From an uncultured Spirochaetaceae bacterium (GTDB lineage Bacteria; Spirochaetota; Spirochaetia; Sphaerochaetales; Sphaerochaetaceae), in the NCBI GenBank assembly GCA_944392985.1, contig CALXYL010000013.1, forward strand, positions 1 through 60,236: 60,236 bases of DNA, given 5' to 3'. The notes beneath the pieces are model-generated. The model saw only the letters and a list, made by a program, of their open reading frames with translations, ran no database searches and was not told the DNA's origin. Every line of letters starts with the position of its first letter. Positions within the stretch are counted from its first letter, which is position 1. A program made the translations under genes and the position numbers. Shown here piece by piece: positions 26,895-37,071 of this stretch.

Positions 26895-28472
26895 ATGAGG
26901 AGAACCGCTATAGTGCTGCTGCTTGCAGCAATCGCTGCAATCTCTGCTTTCGCAGGCGGAGGGAAGGAAGAGGTGGGTTCAGCGCCTCTTCCGGAGTTCA
27001 AGGACACGATCACGATCGCAACCGGCAGTGACCAGAACTACATGGATGGCCAGATGAACAACACCAACGATGTCTACCTCCGCGCTGTGTATTCACAGCT
27101 CGTGAGGAGGGCTCTCGATGGAAGCATCGAGGGGGACCTTGCTGAGAGCTGGTCAGTCGGAGAGGATGGTGTGACCTGGACATTCAACCTCCGCCATGGA
27201 GTGAAGTTCCACAACGGCAAGGAACTCACCTCAGCTGATGTCGTTGCATCATACGACAGGCTCCTGAACAATACAGCCGTAAGGTACAATTCCTATGCGA
27301 AGGGATACATCAAGGAAGTCTATGCCGTTGATGACTACACAGTCTGCATCGTCACCACGGAGCAGATCGCGAGCATGCTTGCGAACCTCACACACCGCTC
27401 CAACCTGATCATGGATGCTGACTACATCGAGAAGTATGGAATGGATCTCGGTCTCACTGCGGAGTCAGTGAACGGAACAGGTCCGTACCGCCTGACATAC
27501 TGGGATAGGGGACAGGAGATGGTACTTGAATCATTCGAGGACTATTTCCGCGGTGAGGTGCCTACGAAGAAGATCGATATCCTCATCGTCTCCGATGCGA
27601 ACGCACGTCTTTTCGCGATTGAGACCGGACAGGTCGACATCTCTACTGTCAACACATCGGAGATCCCTCGCCTCCAGGAGACACCGGGCATCCAGGTGAA
27701 GATGTATGAGGGCATCGGATCACATGGCCTGCAGTTCAACTGCGGCAATGAGTATATGAAGGATCCGCGCGTCCGCCAGGCGATCTCCTACGCGATCGAC
27801 CGCCAGCTCATCATCGACACGCTCTATGCGTCAATCGGAGAGACGGTCTGCACTGCTCCCGTCAATCCGAATGTCTGGGGCTACCATGACTTCGGAGTGA
27901 TCCAGCAGGATCAGGAGAAGGCCAGACAGCTCCTTACTGAAGCCGGGTACCCCGACGGATTCGAGATCAGCATCATGGTTGAGCCTAGCTACAACCGTTC
28001 AACCGAGACCTGCGAGATGATTGTGGCGATGCTCGAGGAGGTCGGAATCCATGCGACGATCGAGGTTGTCGATAACGCTACATTCAAGGGTTCCCGCGGC
28101 AACAGGTCGTATCCGGGAGAGGATTTCCCATGGGCGATGTTCTTCATGGGATTCGGTGCCGGAACCGCTGACTGTGACGAGGGCCTGAGGAGGATCTGGG
28201 AGACATCCCCTGACGGGAACAACAACAATAACTACGGCTGGTACTCCAATGCTGAGGTCGACAGGCTTCTCAATGAGGCGAAGGCCGAGCTCGATGAGGA
28301 AAAGAGGCTTGATCTTTACCGCCAGGCCCAGCAGATCATCTTCCTTGATGATCCTGCCGCGATCTTCACCAACGACAGGTACAATATCTGGACGATGTCC
28401 GATAAGGTCGAGGGCTTCGAGGTGAATGTGAATAATGCAATCTTCTGGGATAACCTGCGCTGCAGGAACTAG
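26895..28472 (+). CDS. Peptide-binding protein, paralog 2
   Basis: 525 residues, signal peptide about 1-19 (AAIAAISAFA-GGGKEE), then the family-5 binding fold with the same blocks as paralog 1 (DLAESWSVGEDGVTWTF; VRQAISYAIDRQLIIDTL). It differs mostly in the ligand-facing stretches around residues 385-420 (SIMVEPSYNRSTE, TFKGSRGNRSYPGEDF), so peptide preference may differ. An AAGGAGGG site precedes the ATG. Confidence 0.93.
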   Translation: MRRTAIVLLLAAIAAISAFAGGGKEEVGSAPLPEFKDTITIATGSDQNYMDGQMNNTNDVYLRAVYSQLVRRALDGSIEGDLAESWSVGEDGVTWTFNLRHGVKFHNGKELTSADVVASYDRLLNNTAVRYNSYAKGYIKEVYAVDDYTVCIVTTEQIASMLANLTHRSNLIMDADYIEKYGMDLGLTAESVNGTGPYRLTYWDRGQEMVLESFEDYFRGEVPTKKIDILIVSDANARLFAIETGQVDISTVNTSEIPRLQETPGIQVKMYEGIGSHGLQFNCGNEYMKDPRVRQAISYAIDRQLIIDTLYASIGETVCTAPVNPNVWGYHDFGVIQQDQEKARQLLTEAGYPDGFEISIMVEPSYNRSTETCEMIVAMLEEVGIHATIEVVDNATFKGSRGNRSYPGEDFPWAMFFMGFGAGTADCDEGLRRIWETSPDGNNNNNYGWYSNAEVDRLLNEAKAELDEEKRLDLYRQAQQIIFLDDPAAIFTNDRYNIWTMSDKVEGFEVNVNNAIFWDNLRCRN

Positions 28473-28487
28473 AAGAAGGAGAGGAAA

Positions 28488-30065
28488 ATGAAGAAACTGA
28501 TGGCAATGCTCATCGTGGCTGTACTTTCAGCCGCAGCTGTCTTTGCCGGGGGCTCGGAAGAGGAGAATACAGCTCCTCTTCCAGAGTTCAAGGACACGAT
28601 CACGATCGCAACCGGTGCTGACCAGAACTACATGGATGGTCAGATGAACAACACCAACGACGTCTACCTCCGCGCTGTGTATTCGCAGCTCGTGAGGAGG
28701 GCTCTCGATGGAAGCATCGAGGGGGACCTTGCTGAGAGCTGGTCAGTCGGAGAGGATGGCGTGACATGGACATTCAACCTCCGCCATGGAGTGAAGTTCC
28801 ACAACGGCAAGGAGCTCACCTCAGCCGATGTCGTCGCATCCTACAGAAGGCTTCTGGATAACACCGCTATCCGCTACAGCTCGCTTGTCAGCGGCTACAT
28901 CAAGGATGTCTACGCCGTTGATGACTACACAGTCTGCCTTGTCACAACGGAGCAGATCGCGAGCCTCCTTGCGAACCTGACTCATCGCTCGAACCTGATA
29001 CTCGATGCCGATTACATCGAGAAGTATGGCATGGAGCTTGGTCTTACTGCGGAGTCAGTGAACGGAACAGGTCCGTACCGCCTTGCGTACTGGGACAGGG
29101 ACCAGGAGATGGTGCTTGAGTCATTCGAAGGCTATTACCGCGGAGAGGTGCCAACGAAGAAGATCGATATCCTCATCGTCTCTGACGCCAATGCGCGCCT
29201 TGTCGCGATTGAGACCGGACAGGTTGATATAACCACTGTCAATACGTCCGAGGTTCCTCGTCTGCAGGAAACACCTGGCATCCAGGTGAAGATGTATGAG
29301 GGAATCGGGGCACACGGCCTGCAGTTCAACTGCGCGAATGAATACACGAAGGATACACGTGTCCGCCAGGCGATCTCCTACGCGATTGACCGCCAGCTCA
29401 TCGTTGACACGCTCTATGCGTCCATCGGCGAGAAGGCATGTACGTCCCCTGTCAACCCGAACGTCTGGGGATACAATGACTTCGGCGTGATCCAGCAGGA
29501 TCTTGATAAATCCAGAGAGCTTCTTGCAGAGGCTGGTTATCCCGGTGGTGGTTTTGAGATCAGCATCATGTGCGATCCTACATACAACAAGGCAACAGAA
29601 ACCTGCGAGATGGTCGTCGCGATGCTCTCTGAAGTCGGAATCAATGCAACGATCGAGACTGTTGATGTCGCTACGTTCAACTCCTCCATGGGTGGCAGGA
29701 CATATCCCGGCGAGAGGTTCCCGTGGGCGATGTTCATCATGGGCTTTGGTGCCGGAACCGCTGACTGCGACGAGGGCCTGAGGAGGATCTGGACGACATC
29801 ACCGGACGGAAACAACAACAATAACTACGGCTGGTACTCAAATGCAGAGGTCGACAGGCTCCTCAATGAGGCTAAATCAGAGCTCGATGAGGAGAAGAGG
29901 CTTGATCTTTATCGTCAGGCTGAGCAGATCCTCTACATCGATGATCCCGCAGCCGTCTGGACAAATGACAGGTACAATGTCTGGACGATGACCGATAAGG
30001 TCGAGGGTTTTGAGGTCAACGTCAACAACGCGATCTTCTGGGACAACCTGAGGTGCAGGAACTAG
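28488..30065 (+). CDS. Peptide-binding protein, paralog 3
   Basis: 525 residues, signal peptide ending VFA-GGSEEE. The gene is a mosaic: its 5-prime part (about 28650-28850) is nearly identical to paralog 2, while 28883-29095 is identical over 213 bp to paralog 1 (23961-24173). Distinct stretches include EISIMCDPTYNKATE. Preceded by AAGGAGAGG and followed by a UUCG hairpin. Confidence 0.93.
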   Translation: MKKLMAMLIVAVLSAAAVFAGGSEEENTAPLPEFKDTITIATGADQNYMDGQMNNTNDVYLRAVYSQLVRRALDGSIEGDLAESWSVGEDGVTWTFNLRHGVKFHNGKELTSADVVASYRRLLDNTAIRYSSLVSGYIKDVYAVDDYTVCLVTTEQIASLLANLTHRSNLILDADYIEKYGMELGLTAESVNGTGPYRLAYWDRDQEMVLESFEGYYRGEVPTKKIDILIVSDANARLVAIETGQVDITTVNTSEVPRLQETPGIQVKMYEGIGAHGLQFNCANEYTKDTRVRQAISYAIDRQLIVDTLYASIGEKACTSPVNPNVWGYNDFGVIQQDLDKSRELLAEAGYPGGGFEISIMCDPTYNKATETCEMVVAMLSEVGINATIETVDVATFNSSMGGRTYPGERFPWAMFIMGFGAGTADCDEGLRRIWTTSPDGNNNNNYGWYSNAEVDRLLNEAKSELDEEKRLDLYRQAEQILYIDDPAAVWTNDRYNVWTMTDKVEGFEVNVNNAIFWDNLRCRN

Positions 30066-30077
30066 TATGATAATGGT

Positions 30078-30099
30078 ATGGAAGGCTTCGGCCTTCCAT
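30078..30099 (+). other. UUCG hairpin between binding-protein and peptidase genes
   Basis: A perfect 9-bp stem (30078-30086, ATGGAAGGC, with 30091-30099) is closed by a TTCG tetraloop. It is followed by GCTTTC rather than a T-tract, so it is probably a processing or stability element. Confidence 0.7.
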
Positions 30100-30118
30100 G
30101 CTTTCAAAAGGAGGCAAT

Positions 30119-31567
30119 ATGTTCAAAGGAGATGTGTTTTCCCCTGCCGTGTTCGAGGGGAAGGGTGAGATAGAGCTGAGAGGGGAGCGTTTCTCCTATC
30201 ATACAGTCAGCGAGGATAATGTGATCTATGACGGGGACGGGAAGGCGATAGCATCGATCTTCTCGTTCTCCTATTTCAGGGATGATGTTGCTGATCTTTC
30301 AAAGAGGCCAGTCATCTTCGGCTTCAATGGAGGGCCTGGCACTTCATCATGCATGGTGCACACGGGATTCCTCGGCACCAAGAGGCTTGCGTACAAGGAT
30401 GATGTCGATGACATGACCGGGCTTCCTCCCTACGAGGTCATAGACAACCCCGAATGCCTGTTGGATATCGCGGACATAGTGCTTGTCGACCCTGTATCCA
30501 CCGGCTATGGTGTCCTGATTGATGAGACGAAGGGGGAGAAGTTCTTCGGTGTCGAGGAGGATGCCGAAGCCTTCCTCAATTTCGTCCAGAGATGGATCCA
30601 GAAGTATGGCAGATGGCTCAGCCCGAAGTACCTCATCGGTGAAAGCTATGGCTGTACCCGTGCTTCCGTCGCAGCTGGAATCGCAGCGAGAGGAAGCGCG
30701 GAGAGAAGCTATGACTTCGCCTTCGATGGCATTGTGTTCATCGGCAACACCGTCACGACAGGCAAGTATTTCAACAGGGAAGTACCCACTGAGCCGGCGG
30801 TCCTTGGCTTCCCGACATACGCTGCGATCAACTGGTACCACAATACGGATCACTCCATTCCTCTTGATGAATGGGTCAGCAAGGCGAAGGCCTTCGCCGA
30901 TACGGAGTACCTGCAGGGTCTTTACAGGGGAAGCTCACTTCCGGAGAAGGAGAGGAAAGCGCTCAAGAGGAAGCTGATGCATTTTGCAGGAGTGTCCGAT
31001 GGCTACCTTGAGGAGAGGAATCTTATCATCGATGACGCGTCCTTCCGTCATGAGGTCATCAGGAAGAGCGGACGCGCTGTATCCCGCCTTGATGCGAGGA
31101 TGACAAGGCCCCTTTATGATCCGTTCACAGATGAGATCGAGTACGGGCTTGCAACCGATGCATCCCGCGGCAAGTACAATCCATACTTCCTCTCCGCCCT
31201 TCTCGGCGGCATCTTCCCAATCCTCGGGATCAAGGATTTCGACAGGCCGTATATGTCGTCCTGCGCTCTCTACAAGAAGTGGAACAAGGAAGCGGAGCTG
31301 ACTACAGGCCAGCATCTGTACAACGCTATGTGGAGAACACCGGGGATGAGGGCATTCTTCGCGAACGGCTATTATGATATGGCTACCGAGATAGGAGTTG
31401 CCTACTATATGCTCGATCACGCCCATCTGCCGATGGACAGGGTCTCCATCAAGGGCTATCCGTCGGGGCATATGATCTACATCGGAAACCAGAACATCAA
31501 GGATCTTACTGATGACATCAGGTCCTTCCTTCAGGGAAGACAGCCAGCAAAGGAGGAAAAGGAATGA
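30119..31567 (+). CDS. Serine carboxypeptidase-like peptidase (S10 family)
   Basis: 482 residues from the ATG at 30119, which has AGGAGG upstream. The alpha/beta-hydrolase features of family S10 are present: the oxyanion strand NGGPGTSSC near residue 72, nucleophile Ser in GESYGCTRA, a C-terminal Asp-region (FFANGYYDMATE) and the catalytic His in YPSGHMIYI. S10 enzymes remove C-terminal residues from peptides; they are usually secreted, but this one has no signal peptide. Placed directly after the peptide importer, it probably hydrolyses imported peptides in the cytoplasm. It overlaps the fourth TPR gene by 4 nt. Confidence 0.9.
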   Translation: MFKGDVFSPAVFEGKGEIELRGERFSYHTVSEDNVIYDGDGKAIASIFSFSYFRDDVADLSKRPVIFGFNGGPGTSSCMVHTGFLGTKRLAYKDDVDDMTGLPPYEVIDNPECLLDIADIVLVDPVSTGYGVLIDETKGEKFFGVEEDAEAFLNFVQRWIQKYGRWLSPKYLIGESYGCTRASVAAGIAARGSAERSYDFAFDGIVFIGNTVTTGKYFNREVPTEPAVLGFPTYAAINWYHNTDHSIPLDEWVSKAKAFADTEYLQGLYRGSSLPEKERKALKRKLMHFAGVSDGYLEERNLIIDDASFRHEVIRKSGRAVSRLDARMTRPLYDPFTDEIEYGLATDASRGKYNPYFLSALLGGIFPILGIKDFDRPYMSSCALYKKWNKEAELTTGQHLYNAMWRTPGMRAFFANGYYDMATEIGVAYYMLDHAHLPMDRVSIKGYPSGHMIYIGNQNIKDLTDDIRSFLQGRQPAKEEKE

Positions 31568-32373
31568 AATTCGTGTTCAACGAGAAGCGCAATGAGGAGA
31601 TGCGCAGGATGCTGATGATGCAGCCGACGATGGAGGAGGGACAGGCCCTTGTCGATAAGGATGAGACCGATCCATATGCCTGGTATGTCATGGGAAAGGC
31701 TCTCAGTACGCAGAAGCGCTATGATGAGGCAATCGAGGCCCACTCCCGCGGCATCATGTATGCTCCTTTCTACGCCTATAACTACTTCGGACGTGGAACG
31801 AAGCACAGCCTGAAGAAGGAATGCTATGAAGCGCTTGCGGATTATACCGTTGCTCTCCAGCTTGATCCGTCGAACTGGCTCTTCTGGTATTACAGGGCGA
31901 CTGAGCTCAACACGAACGGCTTCGTGGCGGAGTCCATCGATGATTTCAGGGAGTGTCTCCGTCTTACCGCCCCTCAGGAGCACTATCCGCTGATCCACTG
32001 GATCTACACCTCCTACGCGGAGATCGGGGAGTATGGGAAGGCTGAGGAATCGCTGGATCTCATCGACTGCTCCATAAAGGCCCCGCAGATGGATTACGGC
32101 TATGAGAGGACGGTGCAGCTGTACAAGGGAATCGTCAGCCCGGATGAATTCATCAATGAGGAGGAGATGGAGAAGAAGGTCCTCCCGCGACCTGGCCGCG
32201 TCCATCTTGAGGAATGCGCGATGCTCTACGGACTCTATTGGTTCAGCATGATCCATGGCGATGAGAAGAGGGCATATGATGCCATAGCCAGGCTTCAGGA
32301 GATCGGTGTCCCCGGCGCGTTCGGGTATGTGAAATCACTGCCGATCGCAAGGAAGCTGGGAATCATCAGCTGA
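31564..32373 (+). CDS. TPR protein, paralog 4 of the MKFVYN family
   Basis: 269 residues. It begins MKFVFNEKRN and keeps the family blocks in modified form (YAPFYAYNYFGRGTKHS; YERTVQLYKGIVSPDEFI; PIARKLGIIS). It is the last gene of the operon and its start overlaps the peptidase stop, so the TPR protein and peptidase are coupled. A strong terminator overlaps its stop codon. Function unknown. Confidence 0.85.
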   Translation: MKFVFNEKRNEEMRRMLMMQPTMEEGQALVDKDETDPYAWYVMGKALSTQKRYDEAIEAHSRGIMYAPFYAYNYFGRGTKHSLKKECYEALADYTVALQLDPSNWLFWYYRATELNTNGFVAESIDDFRECLRLTAPQEHYPLIHWIYTSYAEIGEYGKAEESLDLIDCSIKAPQMDYGYERTVQLYKGIVSPDEFINEEEMEKKVLPRPGRVHLEECAMLYGLYWFSMIHGDEKRAYDAIARLQEIGVPGAFGYVKSLPIARKLGIIS

Positions 32374-32405
32374 GGAAGGGGCGGCGTGGCCGCCCTTCCT
32401 TTTTC
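32373..32405 (+). terminator. Terminator of the peptide-uptake operon
   Basis: A 12-bp stem with a single bulged G (32373-32385 with 32389-32400, GC-rich core) and a 3-nt loop is followed by TTTTTT. It separates the peptide operon from the mgl operon. Confidence 0.92.
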
Positions 32406-32438
32406 CTCCGAACAGTGAAAAAAAACAGAGTTTCCTGA

Positions 32439-33740
<1,302 letters not shown>

Positions 33741-33758
33741 TCCTTTTCTGGTAAGGGC

Positions 33759-33789
33759 ATGGTGGCGGATGCTCAGCGTCCGCCATCAT
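33759..33789 (+). other. Strong intercistronic hairpin between mglB and mglA
   Basis: A 14-bp stem with two wobble pairs (33759-33772 with 33776-33789) and a TCA loop. There is no T-tract after it. It is probably an mRNA stabiliser that raises binding-protein expression over the ATPase and permease, as in other sugar ABC operons. Confidence 0.75.
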
Positions 33790-33820
33790 CGATATTCGAT
33801 GCATAGTTGGGAAGGATAAG

Positions 33821-35317
33821 ATGAGCGGTAAAACCGTACTTGAAATAAGGAATCTATCCAAATCCTTTGCAAAGAACAGGGTCCTCGATGGCATCAACCT
33901 CACCGTGGAAGAAGGAACTGTGTGCGGCCTTATGGGGGAGAACGGCGCAGGCAAGTCCACGATGATGAAATGCCTTTTCGGCATCTATGCAAAGGATGAA
34001 GGCCAGATCTCGCTTTTCGGCCATCCTATTGATTTCAAGAATCCGAAGGATGCACTGGAAAACGGCGTGGCCATGGTGCACCAGGAGCTTCAGCAGTGCC
34101 TGGATCGCACTGTCATGGACAACCTCTTCCTCGGACGTTATCCCACGACGGGAGGTATCGTTGATGAGGCGAGGATGCTAAGGGAAAGCAACAATCTCTT
34201 TGCTCGGCTCAAGATGAATGTCAATCCGAAGACGGTGATGAGGACGATGTCAGTCTCACAGCGCCAGATGGTCGAGATTGCCAAGGCTGTCAGCTACGAT
34301 GCAAAGCTGATCGTCCTTGATGAGCCAACGAGCTCACTGACTGAAAGGGAGGTCAGGAAGCTCTTCTCTATTGTCGATGATCTCAGGAAGCAGGGCGTTT
34401 CCTTCGTATATATTTCACACAAGATGGATGAGATCTTCGAGATCTGCGATGATGTCGCTGTTCTCCGTGATGGCAAGATGATCTTCAAGAAGCATGTCGC
34501 CGATACGGATATGAATGAGCTGATCGCCGCAATGGTCGGCCGTTCGCTGGACAAGCGCTTCCCCGATGTGGATAACACGCCAGGGAAGGAGTACCTCGTC
34601 GTGAAGGATCTCAAGACAAAGTTCGCTCCAGTCCTGCATGATATCTCATTCTCCGTAAGGAGGGGCGAGATATTCGGCCTGTACGGTCTTGTGGGCGCAG
34701 GTCGATCAGAGCTGCTTGAGACGCTCTTCGGAATCAGGACGATTGCCAGTGGCGAGGTCTCTGTTGATGGCCGGAAACTGCGCTTCCGCTCCTCAAAGGA
34801 CGCGATGGAGCACTCATTTGCCCTCGTTACGGAGGAACGCAAGCTCAATGGCATGTTCGGCAAGGATACGATCAAGTTCAATACCACGATCACGAACCTC
34901 GAAGCGTACAAGAGCTTCCATCTTCTCGATAACAAGAAGATGTATGAGGCGACGAACAGGGAGATCTCGGTGATGAATACGAAATGCGTCTCCCCTGATG
35001 AGCTGATCACGGCGCTTTCAGGAGGAAACCAGCAGAAGGTCATCATCGGAAAGTGGATGGAAAGGGCTCCTGATGTATTCCTGATGGATGAACCGACCCG
35101 AGGTATTGATGTCGGTGCAAAATATGAGATCTATCAGCTGATCATCAGAATGGCAAAGGAGGGCAAGACGATTATCGTCGTCTCTTCCGAGATGCCGGAG
35201 ATCCTTGGTATAACGAACCGCATAGCGGTCATGAGCAACCATAGGCTTGCTGGTATCGTCAATACCAATGAGACCAATCAGGAAGAGCTTCTCAGGCTCT
35301 CTGCCAAGTATCTGTAA
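33821..35317 (+). CDS. mglA: Galactose/methylgalactoside ABC transporter ATPase
   Basis: 498 residues with the two fused ABC domains of the sugar CUT2 class. The first has Walker A GENGAGKSTMMKC, the MSVSQRQMVEIAKA signature region and Walker B LIVLDEPTSSL. The second has the family-typical degenerate Walker A GLVGAGRSELLE, signature LSGGNQQKV and VFLMDEPTRGIDVG. It energises uptake through MglC. An AAGGA site lies before the ATG. Confidence 0.96.
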   Translation: MSGKTVLEIRNLSKSFAKNRVLDGINLTVEEGTVCGLMGENGAGKSTMMKCLFGIYAKDEGQISLFGHPIDFKNPKDALENGVAMVHQELQQCLDRTVMDNLFLGRYPTTGGIVDEARMLRESNNLFARLKMNVNPKTVMRTMSVSQRQMVEIAKAVSYDAKLIVLDEPTSSLTEREVRKLFSIVDDLRKQGVSFVYISHKMDEIFEICDDVAVLRDGKMIFKKHVADTDMNELIAAMVGRSLDKRFPDVDNTPGKEYLVVKDLKTKFAPVLHDISFSVRRGEIFGLYGLVGAGRSELLETLFGIRTIASGEVSVDGRKLRFRSSKDAMEHSFALVTEERKLNGMFGKDTIKFNTTITNLEAYKSFHLLDNKKMYEATNREISVMNTKCVSPDELITALSGGNQQKVIIGKWMERAPDVFLMDEPTRGIDVGAKYEIYQLIIRMAKEGKTIIVVSSEMPEILGITNRIAVMSNHRLAGIVNTNETNQEELLRLSAKYL

Positions 35318-35328
35318 GGAGTGGGAAA

Positions 35329-37011
35329 ATGGCGGATATAAAGGAAAGGATAGCAACGCTGGAGGAAGATAGGAAAATCCAGGAGTATACCGAAAAGCTC
35401 CGTGCACTCAGAGCTGACGGCGTTACCAGGATCAATGACTGCCGAATCGAGATTGCTTCAATCAGGAAGAACAAGCTGATTGATCAGGAAGAGAGGAATA
35501 TGCGTATCAGGAGCCTTGAGGCGGAGATAGAGAAGGCGAAGGAAGTCGCCGCCGCCAATAAGGCTGAGATAGCCGCGCTGTCGAAGGAAGCGGTGAAGTA
35601 CGTCAATTCCGTCTCAAAGGAGATCGAGAAAGCTGTAAACGAGAAGCAGAACAGGAAGATGGCCGGGGCAAAGGACTTCTATGAGAAGGAAGTTGCCCAG
35701 ATCAAGGCGAATGCTGCCGAAAGGGAAGAGGAGACGAAGAACCGCCTTGCCGGAGGCGATCCCCAGATGCTCAAGAGCGAGATAGAGATCTGCCGCTATG
35801 AGCTCAAGAGCGCCCTCTATGATTCCAAGGCACGCTACAAGGATCAGCTGGACAAGGCCAAGGCCGCAAAGCATCAGGCATTCGTTGACCACATACAGAA
35901 GAACAGGGAGCTGAGGAACGGCAAGTCCGCCTTCGGTGAGGATATGCAGATGAAGTGGAAGAACTTCGTGAGGAACTTCACTCCATCCTCATTCTTCCTC
36001 GCCAATGGGCTTTATATCGCGATCATCATCTTCTTCATCGTCTGTATCATCGCCGCGCCTCTCATGGGATCCGGAAACCTTCTGTCACTGCCGAATATCC
36101 TCACGATCCTTGAGCAGGCATCGACAAGGATGTTCTATGCACTCGGTGTTGCCGGTCTCATCCTGCTTGCAGGTACTGACCTCTCCATCGGAAGAATGGT
36201 CGCTCTCGGTTCTGTCACGACCGGTCTCATACTCCATCCGGGAATGAACATCGTATCCCTCTTCGGCTTCCCGACATGGGATTTCACTCCGCTTCCGATG
36301 GGTGTCAGGGTACTGATGGCTCTTCTGCTGGCTGTTGTCCTCTGTGTATTCTTCAGCGCTGTTGCTGGTTTCTTCACAGCACGCTTCAAGATGCATCCGT
36401 TCATCTCGACGATGGCTAACCAGCTGATCATCTACGGAATGCTCTTCTACGGGACTTCCGGTACTCCTGTCGGATCGATCGACAGTGAGATAAGGAGCCT
36501 GATCGGCGGGCGCTGGACGCTCGGTGTGCTCAATGGGCAGTACATCACGTTCCCGAAGCTCATCATCCCCGCAGTGATTGCAATCATCATCGCATGGATC
36601 ATCTGGAACAAGACGACATTCGGAAAGAACATGTATGCTGTCGGCGGAAATGCTGAGGCGGCGGCTGTTTCCGGCATCTCCGTATTCTGGGTCACAGTCG
36701 GCGTATTCATCATGGCTGGTGTATTCTATGGTTGCGGATCATTCCTAGAGGCATTCAGGGCGAACGCGTCAGCGGGAACAGGCCAAGGCTATGAGATGGA
36801 CGCCATCGCGGCGTGTGTTGTCGGTGGAATATCATTCAATGGAGGTATCGGAAAGATAGGCGGTGCGGCAATAGGCGTTGTGATCTTCACCTCGCTCACT
36901 TACTGCCTTACGTTCCTTGGTATCGATACGAACCTCCAGTTCGTATTCAAGGGATTCATCATCCTTGCTGCTGTCTCCCTCGATAGCATCAAGTATCTCA
37001 AGAAGAAGTGA
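35329..37011 (+). CDS. mglC: Galactose/methylgalactoside ABC permease with N-terminal coiled coil
   Basis: 560 residues, about 220 more than the E. coli protein. Residues 1 to about 205 are a highly charged, Ala/Glu/Lys-rich coiled coil with no signal peptide, so it lies in the cytoplasm next to the ATPase. The permease proper begins about residue 218 (NGLYIAIIIFFIVCIIAAPL) and has the CUT2 hallmarks: LAGTDLSIGRMVALGSVTTG, KMHPFISTMANQ, GNAEAAAVSGI and ACVVGGISFNGGIGKIGG. It starts 11 nt after mglA. The extension could regulate the ATPase, dock a partner or stiffen the complex; its role is unknown. Confidence 0.94.
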   Translation: MADIKERIATLEEDRKIQEYTEKLRALRADGVTRINDCRIEIASIRKNKLIDQEERNMRIRSLEAEIEKAKEVAAANKAEIAALSKEAVKYVNSVSKEIEKAVNEKQNRKMAGAKDFYEKEVAQIKANAAEREEETKNRLAGGDPQMLKSEIEICRYELKSALYDSKARYKDQLDKAKAAKHQAFVDHIQKNRELRNGKSAFGEDMQMKWKNFVRNFTPSSFFLANGLYIAIIIFFIVCIIAAPLMGSGNLLSLPNILTILEQASTRMFYALGVAGLILLAGTDLSIGRMVALGSVTTGLILHPGMNIVSLFGFPTWDFTPLPMGVRVLMALLLAVVLCVFFSAVAGFFTARFKMHPFISTMANQLIIYGMLFYGTSGTPVGSIDSEIRSLIGGRWTLGVLNGQYITFPKLIIPAVIAIIIAWIIWNKTTFGKNMYAVGGNAEAAAVSGISVFWVTVGVFIMAGVFYGCGSFLEAFRANASAGTGQGYEMDAIAACVVGGISFNGGIGKIGGAAIGVVIFTSLTYCLTFLGIDTNLQFVFKGFIILAAVSLDSIKYLKKK

Positions 37012-37029
37012 TATCCCTTTCTTCCGATC

Positions 37030-37060
37030 AAGGCTGGGCTCAGGCTCAGCCTTTTCCTTA
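37030..37060 (+). terminator. Weak terminator or attenuator after mglC
   Basis: A 10-bp stem with one wobble pair (37030-37039 with 37044-37053), loop TCAG, then TTTTCCTTA. The next gene starts 12 nt later, so it may reduce rather than stop transcription into the second mglB. Confidence 0.6.
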
Positions 37061-37071
37061 TAGGTGATGAT

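Noticed and set aside
18620-32373. A CRISPR or tandem-repeat array, suggested by recurring DNA blocks
   Set aside because: The repeats are coding paralogs (binding proteins and TPR genes) hundreds of bases long, not short spaced repeats.
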